A stretch of DNA of 7,913 nucleotides. It comes from an uncultured Faecalibacterium sp. (GTDB taxonomy: Bacteria > Bacillota > Clostridia > Oscillospirales > Ruminococcaceae). The number at the start of each line of letters is the position of its first letter. Within the stretch, counting starts at the first letter, position 1. Shown one piece after another: positions 1 to 6,501 of the stretch. The DNA is taken from contig CALDNF010000057.1 of assembly GCA_937917475.1 (NCBI GenBank), forward strand, positions 1 to 7,913. The letters run 5' to 3'. The notes beneath the pieces are model-generated. The model searched no databases. It was not told the DNA's origin and saw only the letters and a list, made by a program, of their open reading frames with translations. Made by a program: the position numbers and the translations under genes.

Positions 1-2
1 AG

Positions 3-452
3 GACCCCAACGGTATCCCCAACAACCTGATGCCTTATATTGCAAAGGTGGCCGTGGGCAAGCTGGAAAAGGTCCATGTCTTTGGCAATGACTACCCCAC
101 CCCGGACGGCACCGGCGTGCGGGATTATATCCATGTGGTGGATCTGGCCAGGGGCCATGTCTGCGCCATCAAGAAGCTGGAGACCAACTGCGGCCTCTTT
201 ATCTGCAATCTGGGTACTGGCAAGGGCTACAGCGTGCTGGATGTGATCCATGCCTTTGAAAAGGCCTGCGGTAAGAAGATCCCCTACGTCATCGAGGCCC
301 GCCGCCCCGGCGATATTGCCGAGTGCTATGCCGACCCCTCCAAGGCCAAGCGGGAGCTGGGCTGGGAGGCTGAGTACGGCATCGAGGAGATGTGCGCCGA
401 CAGCTGGAACTGGCAGAGCAAGAACCCCGACGGTTACCACACCGTAAAGTAA
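3..452 (+). CDS. galE: UDP-glucose 4-epimerase, C-terminal part (5' end outside window)
   Basis: This is the last 149 codons of an NAD-dependent UDP-glucose/UDP-galactose 4-epimerase of the extended short-chain dehydrogenase family, a cytosolic Leloir-pathway enzyme that also supplies UDP-galactose for envelope glycans. The reading frame is open from base 3, so the gene begins upstream of the window. An internal ATG at base 30 is not the start, because the conserved family segment DPNGIPNNL precedes it. Visible GalE hallmarks are the NLMPYI substrate-binding segment, FGNDYPTPDGTGVRDYIHV (the Arg of GVRDY contacts the UDP part in known epimerases), NLGTGKGYSV, and the C-terminal ARRPGDIAECYADPSKA motif followed by LGW. 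The C-terminus ends where GalE proteins normally end, so only the N-terminal Rossmann half is missing. It is the only + strand gene here and converges on feoAB. The catalytic Ser/Tyr-x3-Lys lies outside the window, so activity cannot be checked. Confidence 0.96.
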   Translation, partial: DPNGIPNNLMPYIAKVAVGKLEKVHVFGNDYPTPDGTGVRDYIHVVDLARGHVCAIKKLETNCGLFICNLGTGKGYSVLDVIHAFEKACGKKIPYVIEARRPGDIAECYADPSKAKRELGWEAEYGIEEMCADSWNWQSKNPDGYHTVK

Positions 453-478
453 ATCCGGAAGATCTCAGAAATACAGAA

Positions 479-514
479 CGCCCCCTGCGCCGGGAAAGCG
501 CAGGGGGCGTTTTT
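479..514 (+). terminator. Rho-independent terminator of galE
   Basis: A perfect hairpin with arms 479-490 and 498-509 (CGCCCCCTGCGC pairing with GCGCAGGGGGCG) and a 7-base loop is followed directly by TTTTT (510-514). It starts 26 bases after the galE stop. On the - strand the run after the stem is only TTCTGTATTTC, so it would be a weaker stop for feoAB, which ends at 534. It may still act in both directions for this convergent pair, as no other hairpin follows feoAB. Confidence 0.93.
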
Positions 515-533
515 GCGTGAGGATTTTATTCTT

Positions 534-2876
534 TTACAGGATAACCGTGAGAAGATGCATCACAAGGGCGCAGAGCCATGCAACCACACACTGATTGACG
601 ACCATGACCGCAGCCCATTTTCCGCCGAGCTCCCGCTTGACCGAGGCCACAGCGGCAATGCAGGGGGTGTAAAGCAGGCAGAAGACCAGCAGCGGAGCGG
701 CGGCAGCAGGGGTCAGAGCCGAGGCAAATGCCGCAGAAGAACCGTAGAGGATGGTCAAGGTGGAAACGACACTTTCCTTTGCCATGAAGCCAGTGATGAG
801 GGCTGTGGAGATCCGCCAGTCGGCAAAGCCCAGAGGAGCAAAAATCGGGGTGATGGCTCCGGCCAGCAGGGCAAGGATGCTGTTCTGAGGGTCAGAGACC
901 AGATTCAACTGCAGATCAAAGCTTTGCAGGAACCAGATCACGATGGTGGCAATAAAGATGACGGTGAAGGCCCGCTCAAGGAAGTCCCGGGCCTTTTCCC
1001 AGAGAAGCTGTGCCACGTTTTTCAGGCCCGGCAGGCGGTAGTTGGGCAGTTCCATTACGAAGGGAACTGCCTCACCCTTGAAGATCGTTCCCTTGAGCAG
1101 AAAGGCCATTCCAATGCCCACCAGAATACCCAGAAAGTAAAGCCCGACCATAACCAGCGCAGCGTACTTTGGGAAAAATGCGGCGGCAAACAGGCTGTAG
1201 ATGGGCAGCTTGGCCGAACAGCTCATGAAGGGAGTCAGCAGGATGGTCATTTTGCGGTCCCGCTCAGAGGGCAGGGTCCGGCTTGCCATGACGCCGGGCA
1301 CGGTGCAGCCAAAGCCAATGAGCATGGGCACGATGCTGCGGCCGGAAAGGCCGATCTTCCGCAGCAGCTTATCCATCACAAAGGCCACACGAGCCATGTA
1401 ACCGGTATCCTCCAACAGAGAAAGGAAGAAGAACAGGGTCACAATGATGGGCAGGAAGCTCAGCACGCTGCCTACACCGTTGAAAATGCCGTCAATGACC
1501 AGCGAATGAAGGGGCGGGGCGATCTGCCAGCGGGTGAAAGCGGCATCCATCCAGACTGTAAGGGCATCGATGCCCGAGGCCAGCAGGTCCTGCAGCCCGG
1601 CACCGATGACTCCAAAGGTCAGGTAAAAAACCAGAGCCATGATCCCGATAAAGGCGGGGATGGCGGTGTACTTTCCGGTGAGCACCTTATCGATCCGGCT
1701 GCTCCGGATCTGTTCTTTGCTCCGGTGGGGCTTTACGACGCTTTGATCGACCAGCTGATGGATGAAATGAAACCGCATATCGGCAATGGCGGCGGCCCGG
1801 TCAAGCCCCCGTTCCTGCTCCATTTGCAGGATGATGTGCTCGATCATTTCCTTTTCATTCTGATCCAGTTTCAGGGCTTCTTCGATCCGTTTGTCCCCTT
1901 CCACCAGCTTGGTGGCAGCAAACCGTACCGGGATGCCGGCCGCTTTTGCATGGTCCTCAATGAGGTGGATGATGGCGTGGATGCAGCGATGAACGGCACC
2001 GCCGTGGTCATTTTCGCCGCAGAAATCCATCCGTCCCGGACGCTCCTGATATTTTGCGACATGGAGGGCGTGGTCGATCAGTTCGTCTACGCCCTCATTT
2101 TTGGCAGCGGAGATGGGCACCACCGGGATGCCCAGAGCGGCTTCCATCTCATTGATGTGAACGGTGCCGCCGTTGCCCCGCATCTCGTCCATCATGTTCA
2201 GGGCCAGCACCATGGGGGTGTCCAGTTCCATCAGCTGCATGGTCAGGTAGAGATTCCGCTCGATGTTGGTGGCATCCACGATATTGATAATGCCGGTGGG
2301 TTTCTCCCCGATGATGAACTGCCGGGTGACGATCTCTTCACTGGAATAGGGCGACATGGAGTAGATGCCGGGCAGATCCGTGACCTCAGTATCCGGGTGC
2401 CCCTTGATGGCACCGCTCTTCCGGTCCACAGTCACACCCGGAAAATTGCCGACGTGCTGGTTGGAACCGGTGAGCTGATTGAACAGGGTGGTCTTGCCGC
2501 AGTTCTGGTTGCCTGCCAGAGCAAAAGTCAGGACAGTGCCCTCCGGGACCGGAGTCTCCCCTTCTTTCGTGTGATATCGTCCGCCCTCGCCGAGGCCGGG
2601 GTGTTCCACCGGTTTCAGAGCCGTGCGGGCCGGAGCCCGGACGGCAGCTTTGGGGGCGGGGGTAATATCGATCTTCCCTGCATCGTCCAGACGGAGGGTC
2701 AGCTCATAGCCATGGATCTGAAGCTCCATGGGGTCGCCCATAGGGGCAAATTTCACAAGGGTCACGGTCTCACCCGGGATGAGGCCCATATCCAGAAAAT
2801 GCTGCCGCAGAGCTCCCGAGCCGCCTACGGTATCGATCACGGCACTTTCGCCGAGGTTCAAGTCTTTTAACGTCAT
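534..2876 (-). CDS. feoB: FeoA-FeoB fusion ferrous iron transporter
   Basis: A 780-residue inner-membrane Fe(II) importer that fuses the small SH3-like FeoA protein to the FeoB GTPase-permease. Residues 1-74 are the FeoA domain (LRQHFLDMGLIPGETV is its signature). Residues 75-112 are a Pro/Ala-rich linker. The G domain begins near 115, with G1 GNQNCGKTT (122-130), switch region GNFPGVTVD (143-151), G3 DLPG (167-170), G4 NMMD (227-230, in place of NKxD, as usual for FeoB) and G5 SAAK (256-259). A helical spacer domain follows. The membrane part starts near 405 and carries both Gate motifs, GFGCTVPGVMASR (521-533) and LLYTPCIAAVAS (734-745), plus PFMSCSAKLPIY (549-560). The start at 2876 was chosen because FeoA homology begins there and GAAGGG lies 8 bases upstream; a longer in-frame ATG at 2945 would lie inside the promoter. 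No feoC follows. All motifs look intact, so it should be functional. The FeoA+FeoB fusion order is known in Clostridia and Bacteroidetes. Confidence 0.97.
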   Translation of the reverse strand: MTLKDLNLGESAVIDTVGGSGALRQHFLDMGLIPGETVTLVKFAPMGDPMELQIHGYELTLRLDDAGKIDITPAPKAAVRAPARTALKPVEHPGLGEGGRYHTKEGETPVPEGTVLTFALAGNQNCGKTTLFNQLTGSNQHVGNFPGVTVDRKSGAIKGHPDTEVTDLPGIYSMSPYSSEEIVTRQFIIGEKPTGIINIVDATNIERNLYLTMQLMELDTPMVLALNMMDEMRGNGGTVHINEMEAALGIPVVPISAAKNEGVDELIDHALHVAKYQERPGRMDFCGENDHGGAVHRCIHAIIHLIEDHAKAAGIPVRFAATKLVEGDKRIEEALKLDQNEKEMIEHIILQMEQERGLDRAAAIADMRFHFIHQLVDQSVVKPHRSKEQIRSSRIDKVLTGKYTAIPAFIGIMALVFYLTFGVIGAGLQDLLASGIDALTVWMDAAFTRWQIAPPLHSLVIDGIFNGVGSVLSFLPIIVTLFFFLSLLEDTGYMARVAFVMDKLLRKIGLSGRSIVPMLIGFGCTVPGVMASRTLPSERDRKMTILLTPFMSCSAKLPIYSLFAAAFFPKYAALVMVGLYFLGILVGIGMAFLLKGTIFKGEAVPFVMELPNYRLPGLKNVAQLLWEKARDFLERAFTVIFIATIVIWFLQSFDLQLNLVSDPQNSILALLAGAITPIFAPLGFADWRISTALITGFMAKESVVSTLTILYGSSAAFASALTPAAAAPLLVFCLLYTPCIAAVASVKRELGGKWAAVMVVNQCVVAWLCALVMHLLTVIL

Positions 2877-2884
2877 AGATTCTG

Positions 2885-2890
2885 CCCTTC
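2885..2890 (-). promoter_or_regulatory. Ribosome binding site of feoAB
   Basis: GAAGGG on the - strand lies 8 bases before the ATG at 2874-2876. It decides the start in favour of MTLKDLNLG, the true FeoA N-terminus, rather than the in-frame ATG 69 bases upstream. Confidence 0.8.
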
Positions 2891-2900
2891 TTTCAGCATG

Positions 2901-2937
2901 TGTTAGCTTGAGTGAACAATGGTAGTATAAGCTAACA
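2901..2937. promoter_or_regulatory. Dyad over the feoAB promoter, probable operator
   Basis: A perfect 9-bp inverted repeat, TGTTAGCTT (2901-2909) and AAGCTAACA (2929-2937), is separated by 19 bases. The upstream arm abuts the -10 element. The dyad centre (about 2919) falls close to the transcription start predicted from that -10, so a bound repressor would block initiation. Only the downstream arm would be in the transcript, so this is better read as a protein site than as an RNA hairpin. On the - strand, TTAGCTTATACTACC (2921-2935) matches the classic DtxR/IdeR box TTAGGTTAGCCTAAC at 11 of 15 positions by hand alignment. Control by an iron-sensing DtxR-family repressor is therefore plausible but inferred. 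Confidence 0.6.
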
Positions 2938-2952
2938 ATCTGCACCTGTCAA
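2924..2952 (-). promoter_or_regulatory. Sigma-70/sigma-A promoter of feoAB
   Basis: On the - strand, TTGACA (2947-2952, full consensus -35) is followed by a 17-base spacer and TATACT (2924-2929, -10). This puts the start site near 2917 and gives a 5' leader of about 40 bases. It is the best promoter match seen in the window and implies that feoAB is transcribed separately from the lipoprotein gene upstream, although readthrough from that gene is also possible because no terminator is visible between them. Confidence 0.87.
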
Positions 2953-2981
2953 GGCAGAGCGATATGGATTCGGGGCAAAGA

Positions 2982-4265
2982 TCACTTGCGGGTAAACTCT
3001 CCGGTGGAAGAGTCAAAAACATAGGTGTCTGTGGTGTATTTCACGCTTCCGTCGGCGGAGAAACCACCCTTCTCCGAGTCGGGTCCGAAGAAGGAAACAT
3101 TGCCGGAGATGGCGGGCTGATAGGGAGCTCCATTCCGGACGCCGAACAGGTAGGTGGGGCAGTTCCCTGCTCCCGGCATTTGCCAGAGCAGGAAGCGGCT
3201 GTTTCCGGCGGTGACGACGGGAGCCATGGCATCCGAGCTCAGCTGATTCCAGTGGTAGAGCTGGCCTTGCAGTGTGGCCACCCGGACGATGGTGCCGGCC
3301 CAGCCGATGTAGTAAATTTCTGCCGAGGATGCATAGCCGTCCTCAAAATAGCCCACCACGGCATAGGCTTCCTTCCGGCCGTCGCCGTCGTAATCTGCCG
3401 GAAAGATGTGGCTCTCGTTGCCGTAGTCGTAGTTTGCAAGGAAGTTGCTCCAGACGGTCTCGGGGTTTTTTGCGGGGGCGGAGGGGTCCGGGTCCAGCGG
3501 GACAGTCCCGACCCCGGGTTCCAACAGGTTCACCGCTTCCCCATTCCGGACGGAGTAAGCAAAGTACTCATCCAGACCGGAAGAAACGAGAAAGCCCTCG
3601 GGGACTTTTTCCACACCGGAGCCGTCGATGTCCAGACGGATGGGAACTTTGCTGCCGGTGTTGACGCCGTAGACCGCAGCCCAGCCCTCGCCCGGGTCCA
3701 TATCCCCAAGGTCAAACTGCGCATAAGTCTTATCGCCGAAGGTCAGGTAAGCGTCCGGATAGTCGTTCCGGGCAGAGTCCCACCCTCCATGAGGGGCACC
3801 CTGTAAACCGTCCATATTGTAGATCATGTAGAGGTCGCCGCCGGAGGGCAGAAAGAAAAGGTGGATGTTCTCATAAACGCTGCCTGCCGGGGTGCCGCAG
3901 AAAACAAAAGCTTCCCGCTTGCCGTCGTGGTCGTAATCGTTGATGAGGAAGTGCCAGCCGTCCGCACCGGCGGGCAGCTTGAGATAGCTGTTCATCCGGG
4001 CTTCAAAGGCGGCTTCTTCGGTGGGGGTGTTCTGCTCCGGAGAGGGCGCAGACGAAGCGGCTTCCGAAGCGTCAGAAGAAGCTGCCGCAGAACTTGTATC
4101 GGTGCTGCCGCCGACCTGCCGCTTGGGCCCGGAGGCAGTGACGGTGCGGGATGCGGTATCCCGGGCCGGAGCCCGGAGTCCGGCAGAGCTTCCGCAGGAC
4201 GTGAGCAGCAGGGCCGACAGCACCGCAAGGGCAGCGGCCCGGAAAAGTTTCTGGGAAAGTTTCAT
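2982..4265 (-). CDS. Secreted lipoprotein with two Asp-rich DxDxDG repeats (VCBS/FG-GAP-like)
   Basis: A 427-residue protein of unknown function, predicted to be anchored to the outer face of the membrane. It has a type II signal peptide: basic MKLSQK, a hydrophobic stretch about 9-21, and lipobox LTSC with the acylated Cys at 24. Residues 25-82 are a Ser/Ala/Thr/Pro-rich linker typical of lipoproteins that hold a domain off the membrane. The folded part contains two similar Asp-rich loops, NDYDHDGKREAF (109-120) and ADYDGDGRKEAY (290-301), resembling calcium-binding loops of VCBS/FG-GAP beta-propeller or dockerin-like repeats; a weaker DIDGSG is at 212-217. The start at 4265 was chosen because AGGAGG sits 5 bases upstream and the signal peptide begins there; in-frame ATGs at 4286 and 4307 would add a non-signal extension and fall in or near the preceding terminator. 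A weak -10-like TAATAT (4285-4290) lacks a convincing -35. The gene lies 105 bases upstream of feoAB; a link to iron uptake is unproven. Confidence 0.85.
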   Translation of the reverse strand: MKLSQKLFRAAALAVLSALLLTSCGSSAGLRAPARDTASRTVTASGPKRQVGGSTDTSSAAASSDASEAASSAPSPEQNTPTEEAAFEARMNSYLKLPAGADGWHFLINDYDHDGKREAFVFCGTPAGSVYENIHLFFLPSGGDLYMIYNMDGLQGAPHGGWDSARNDYPDAYLTFGDKTYAQFDLGDMDPGEGWAAVYGVNTGSKVPIRLDIDGSGVEKVPEGFLVSSGLDEYFAYSVRNGEAVNLLEPGVGTVPLDPDPSAPAKNPETVWSNFLANYDYGNESHIFPADYDGDGRKEAYAVVGYFEDGYASSAEIYYIGWAGTIVRVATLQGQLYHWNQLSSDAMAPVVTAGNSRFLLWQMPGAGNCPTYLFGVRNGAPYQPAISGNVSFFGPDSEKGGFSADGSVKYTTDTYVFDSSTGEFTRK

Positions 4266-4270
4266 GGATT

Positions 4271-4276
4271 CCTCCT
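4271..4276 (-). promoter_or_regulatory. Ribosome binding site of the lipoprotein gene
   Basis: A perfect AGGAGG on the - strand, 5 bases before the ATG at 4263-4265. It supports the start at 4265, which gives a clean lipoprotein signal peptide, over the in-frame ATGs further upstream. Confidence 0.85.
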
Positions 4277-4293
4277 GATACTGCATATTACGG

Positions 4294-4328
4294 AAAAACC
4301 GCTGCACGGAACAGGGCGCAGCGGTTTT
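4294..4328 (-). terminator. Rho-independent terminator of the esterase/ATP-grasp operon
   Basis: On the - strand, AAAACCGCTGC (4328-4318) pairs with GCAGCGGTTTT (4305-4295) across a 12-base loop, and the descending arm ends in a run of five T (4298-4294). It begins 11 bases after the stop codon of the ATP-grasp gene. It separates that operon from the lipoprotein gene, whose start lies only about 30 bases further on. Confidence 0.85.
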
Positions 4329-4339
4329 GAGATTCGGAT

Positions 4340-5695
4340 TTACTTCCGCTTGCTGCGGGAGTGGGTCTTGGTCATGGCGGTGGTGGGCTTGACGGCAGGG
4401 CTCAGGTTGGGCTTGAGGGTCATGGCCTTGGTGTCCGGCTCACCCAGAGCCAGAACTTCGGCCAGCTGCTTCTGTGCGTCGGCGTTGTTCTCGTCGGTCA
4501 CGGCCAGGGTGTCGGCGTAGAACTGTTCCATCTCTTCCCGGGTGGAGAAGTTTGCAACGTACATCTGGTTGCCCATGGCACCGGACAGCGCATCGGGGAT
4601 GCGGTCCACCATCTTCATGTTGGACTGATATTTCTGCATCAGCTGCTCGTGACTGTAGACGAAGTGCTTGCCGTCCCGGCGGCCCGCAAAGGCGCAGTAA
4701 TAGTGCTCACCCACCGGCAGGTCGGTGCCGCCAAAGGCGATCATATCGGCCCAGATCTTGTACACGTTGGTGGAGCGTGCAAAGTTGATCATGTCCGGAG
4801 TGAAGCCGCCGCAGGGGCGCATATTGACTTCCAGAGCCACGATCTGGCCCTTCTTGCCCATGCTGGCCTGATCTTCGGTCATCCGGAAGAACTCAAAGTG
4901 GATGAACCGGCTCTTGACGCCAAAGCTCTTGACGGCGGCACGGCCTGCTGCCCGGGTATCCTCGGGCAGGTCCTTGATGATATAATAGATGGAATTGTCG
5001 TCGTTGTTCACGATGTCCATGATGGACACCGGGCTGACGTTGCCGGCCTCAAAGATGGGGTTGCCGTGGGCATCGATGATGGCATCGTAGCTGTTGACCT
5101 CGGCGTGGACAAACTCTTCCATGATGTAGCTGACACCGGGGTGATTGGTCTCCTTGTAGAGCAGGAACTTTTTCAGCTCTTCGTCGTTGGACAGCTTGTG
5201 GGTATCGGAAGCACCTACGCCGTTGTCGGGCTTGACCACCACCGGATAGCCGACGGTACGGATGAATTTGCGGCAGCCCTCAAAGTCGTCCACCATGTGA
5301 TACCGGGCCGTGGCAATGCCGGCTTTCTGATAGTACTCCTTCATCTTGCTCTTGTACTTGATGCGGGGCATATCCTCGGTCTGGAAACCGGAGGTGATAT
5401 GGAAATCGGTGCGGAGGGCCGCATCCCGCTCCAGCCAGTACTCGTTGTTGGATTCCAGCCAGTCGATCTTGCCGTACTTGAAGGCAAAGAAGGCCACAGC
5501 GCGGTAGACTTCATCGTAGTTTTCCAGACTGCCCACCTTGTAATATTCGTTCAGGCTCTCTTTCAGTTCCGGCTTCAGTTCATCGTAAGGCTGATCGCCG
5601 ATGCCCAGAACGTTCATGCCGTTGTTTTTCAGCTCACGGCAGAACTGCCAGTAGTTCGTCGGGAAATTGGGGGATAAAAAGATAAAGTTGCTCAT
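4340..5695 (-). CDS. ATP-grasp ligase of unknown substrate
   Basis: A 451-residue cytosolic ATP-grasp enzyme; no signal peptide or membrane segment is visible. The family activates a carboxylate as an acyl-phosphate and joins it to an amine or similar nucleophile (as in PurK, biotin carboxylase, D-Ala ligase and dipeptide ligases). Visible elements are an N-terminal pre-ATP-grasp Rossmann-like part (FIFLSPNFPTNYW, residues 4-16), the ATP-binding Lys and Gly-rich loop in VVKPDNGVGASDT (153-165), the hinge MEEF (192-195), the first metal-ligand strand HFEFF (266-270) and the second, LEVNMRPCGG (288-297), matching the family pattern E-x-N-x-R-P-G-G. All key residues appear present. The C-terminal 40 residues are not part of the fold and end in the basic tail THSRSKRK. 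It is the last gene of a three-gene operon; its GAGGA site (5706-5710) overlaps the stop codon of the esterase gene before it, suggesting translational coupling. It resembles unnamed carboxylate-amine ligase-type proteins of Clostridia. The substrate cannot be inferred, so no gene name is given. Confidence 0.9.
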   Translation of the reverse strand: MSNFIFLSPNFPTNYWQFCRELKNNGMNVLGIGDQPYDELKPELKESLNEYYKVGSLENYDEVYRAVAFFAFKYGKIDWLESNNEYWLERDAALRTDFHITSGFQTEDMPRIKYKSKMKEYYQKAGIATARYHMVDDFEGCRKFIRTVGYPVVVKPDNGVGASDTHKLSNDEELKKFLLYKETNHPGVSYIMEEFVHAEVNSYDAIIDAHGNPIFEAGNVSPVSIMDIVNNDDNSIYYIIKDLPEDTRAAGRAAVKSFGVKSRFIHFEFFRMTEDQASMGKKGQIVALEVNMRPCGGFTPDMINFARSTNVYKIWADMIAFGGTDLPVGEHYYCAFAGRRDGKHFVYSHEQLMQKYQSNMKMVDRIPDALSGAMGNQMYVANFSTREEMEQFYADTLAVTDENNADAQKQLAEVLALGEPDTKAMTLKPNLSPAVKPTTAMTKTHSRSKRK

Positions 5696-5708
5696 AGTTT
5701 TTCATTCC

Positions 5709-6461
5709 TCACTGCATCAGATAGGGCATAAAGTAAACGACCTGCTTATACCACCAGTCCCAGTCATGGGCCACATCGGTACCCCAAAGGTCCACCCAGA
5801 TAGGGATGTTCTTTTCCGCAAAGATCTGCTTGAGACGCTCGGTGGTCTCCGGCTGCTCCCAGGGGCCCCGGCCGCAGCAGATGACTGCCTTCTTCCGGCG
5901 GTAGAGCTCCATATAGGGGTGGTCTGCGGGCAGATTGGACATATAGTCCACCGGCGAGTTCATATAGACCACATCGTCCATGTAGTCGCCGAAGCCGTAG
6001 CGGGTGGTGTAGATGCCGCTGAGGGCAAGGCAGCCGTCAAACATATCCGGATGGCGGAGATACAGGTTGACGGCGTGGGTGGCACCCAGACTGCATCCAA
6101 AGGCGATGACGCCGGGATTGCTGTCCCAGCCGTTGCGCTCCCGGGCGATCTGCTGGATCTTGGGCACAGCTTCGTCCGTAATGTACCGGAGCCACTGCTC
6201 GTAACGGCGGATCCGCCAATAGGGGTCACCGTTTGCATCAGACCAGGTCTCCTTGTCCAGTGTGTCGATGGAGATGACCATCAGCTGGCCGGACTCGATC
6301 CACGGAGCCAGTGTGCCCGCCATGTGGAAGTCTTCAAAGTCGAAGAACCGTCCATCCTGACAGGGAATGAACAGCATGGGGCGGCCTGCATGGCCGTAGA
6401 CCTTGCACTCCATCTCCCGGCCCAGAGCCGGACTGTAGTCCTTAAAATACTGCGTTTCCAT
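5709..6461 (-). CDS. Alpha/beta-hydrolase esterase (PF00756-like), second gene of operon
   Basis: A 250-residue cytosolic serine hydrolase of the esterase D/enterochelin-esterase-like group (alpha/beta fold). The nucleophile elbow is GCSLGA with Ser124 (G-x-S-x-G). The probable catalytic His is His232 in GTDVAHDWDWW near the C-terminus, and an acid may be Glu202 in the loop after VICCGRG, where this family usually has Asp or Glu. The oxyanion region may lie near FIPCQDGRF (31-39). No signal peptide is seen. The start is supported by AGGAGG (6470-6475), 8 bases upstream. It lies 40 bases after the other esterase and 13 bases before the ATP-grasp gene, so the three are almost certainly co-transcribed. 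It shares only the fold and the general motif layout with its neighbour, so the two are not a recent tandem duplication. Possible jobs are ester or thioester hydrolysis, or acyl transfer linked to the ligase product; the substrate is unknown. Confidence 0.88.
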   Translation of the reverse strand: METQYFKDYSPALGREMECKVYGHAGRPMLFIPCQDGRFFDFEDFHMAGTLAPWIESGQLMVISIDTLDKETWSDANGDPYWRIRRYEQWLRYITDEAVPKIQQIARERNGWDSNPGVIAFGCSLGATHAVNLYLRHPDMFDGCLALSGIYTTRYGFGDYMDDVVYMNSPVDYMSNLPADHPYMELYRRKKAVICCGRGPWEQPETTERLKQIFAEKNIPIWVDLWGTDVAHDWDWWYKQVVYFMPYLMQ

Positions 6462-6501
6462 ATGCTTTTCCTCCTCCCTTGTGGGGGAACTCAGTGCTCT
6501 G

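Noticed and set aside
513..2870. A 785-codon open frame on the + strand antisense to feoAB
   Set aside because: It mirrors the FeoAB frame almost exactly. The translation is low-complexity and rich in His/Gly/Gln with no recognisable domain, while the - strand product has every FeoA and FeoB motif. Long antisense frames are expected in GC-rich genes that avoid TTA, CTA and TCA codons.
2877..2945. N-terminal extension of FeoAB from an ATG at 2945
   Set aside because: It would place the start codon between the -35 and -10 elements and upstream of the predicted transcription start. FeoA homology and a good ribosome binding site support 2876.
4266..4307. Longer starts for the lipoprotein at 4286 or 4307
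   Set aside because: They would put 7 to 14 charged residues ahead of a clean lipoprotein signal peptide, and the 4307 codon lies in the loop of the upstream terminator. AGGAGG is placed for the 4265 start.
4361..5677. A 438-codon open frame on the + strand antisense to the ATP-grasp gene
   Set aside because: Same mirror effect. The protein is a Val/Gly/His-rich string without motifs, and no ribosome binding site or promoter supports it.
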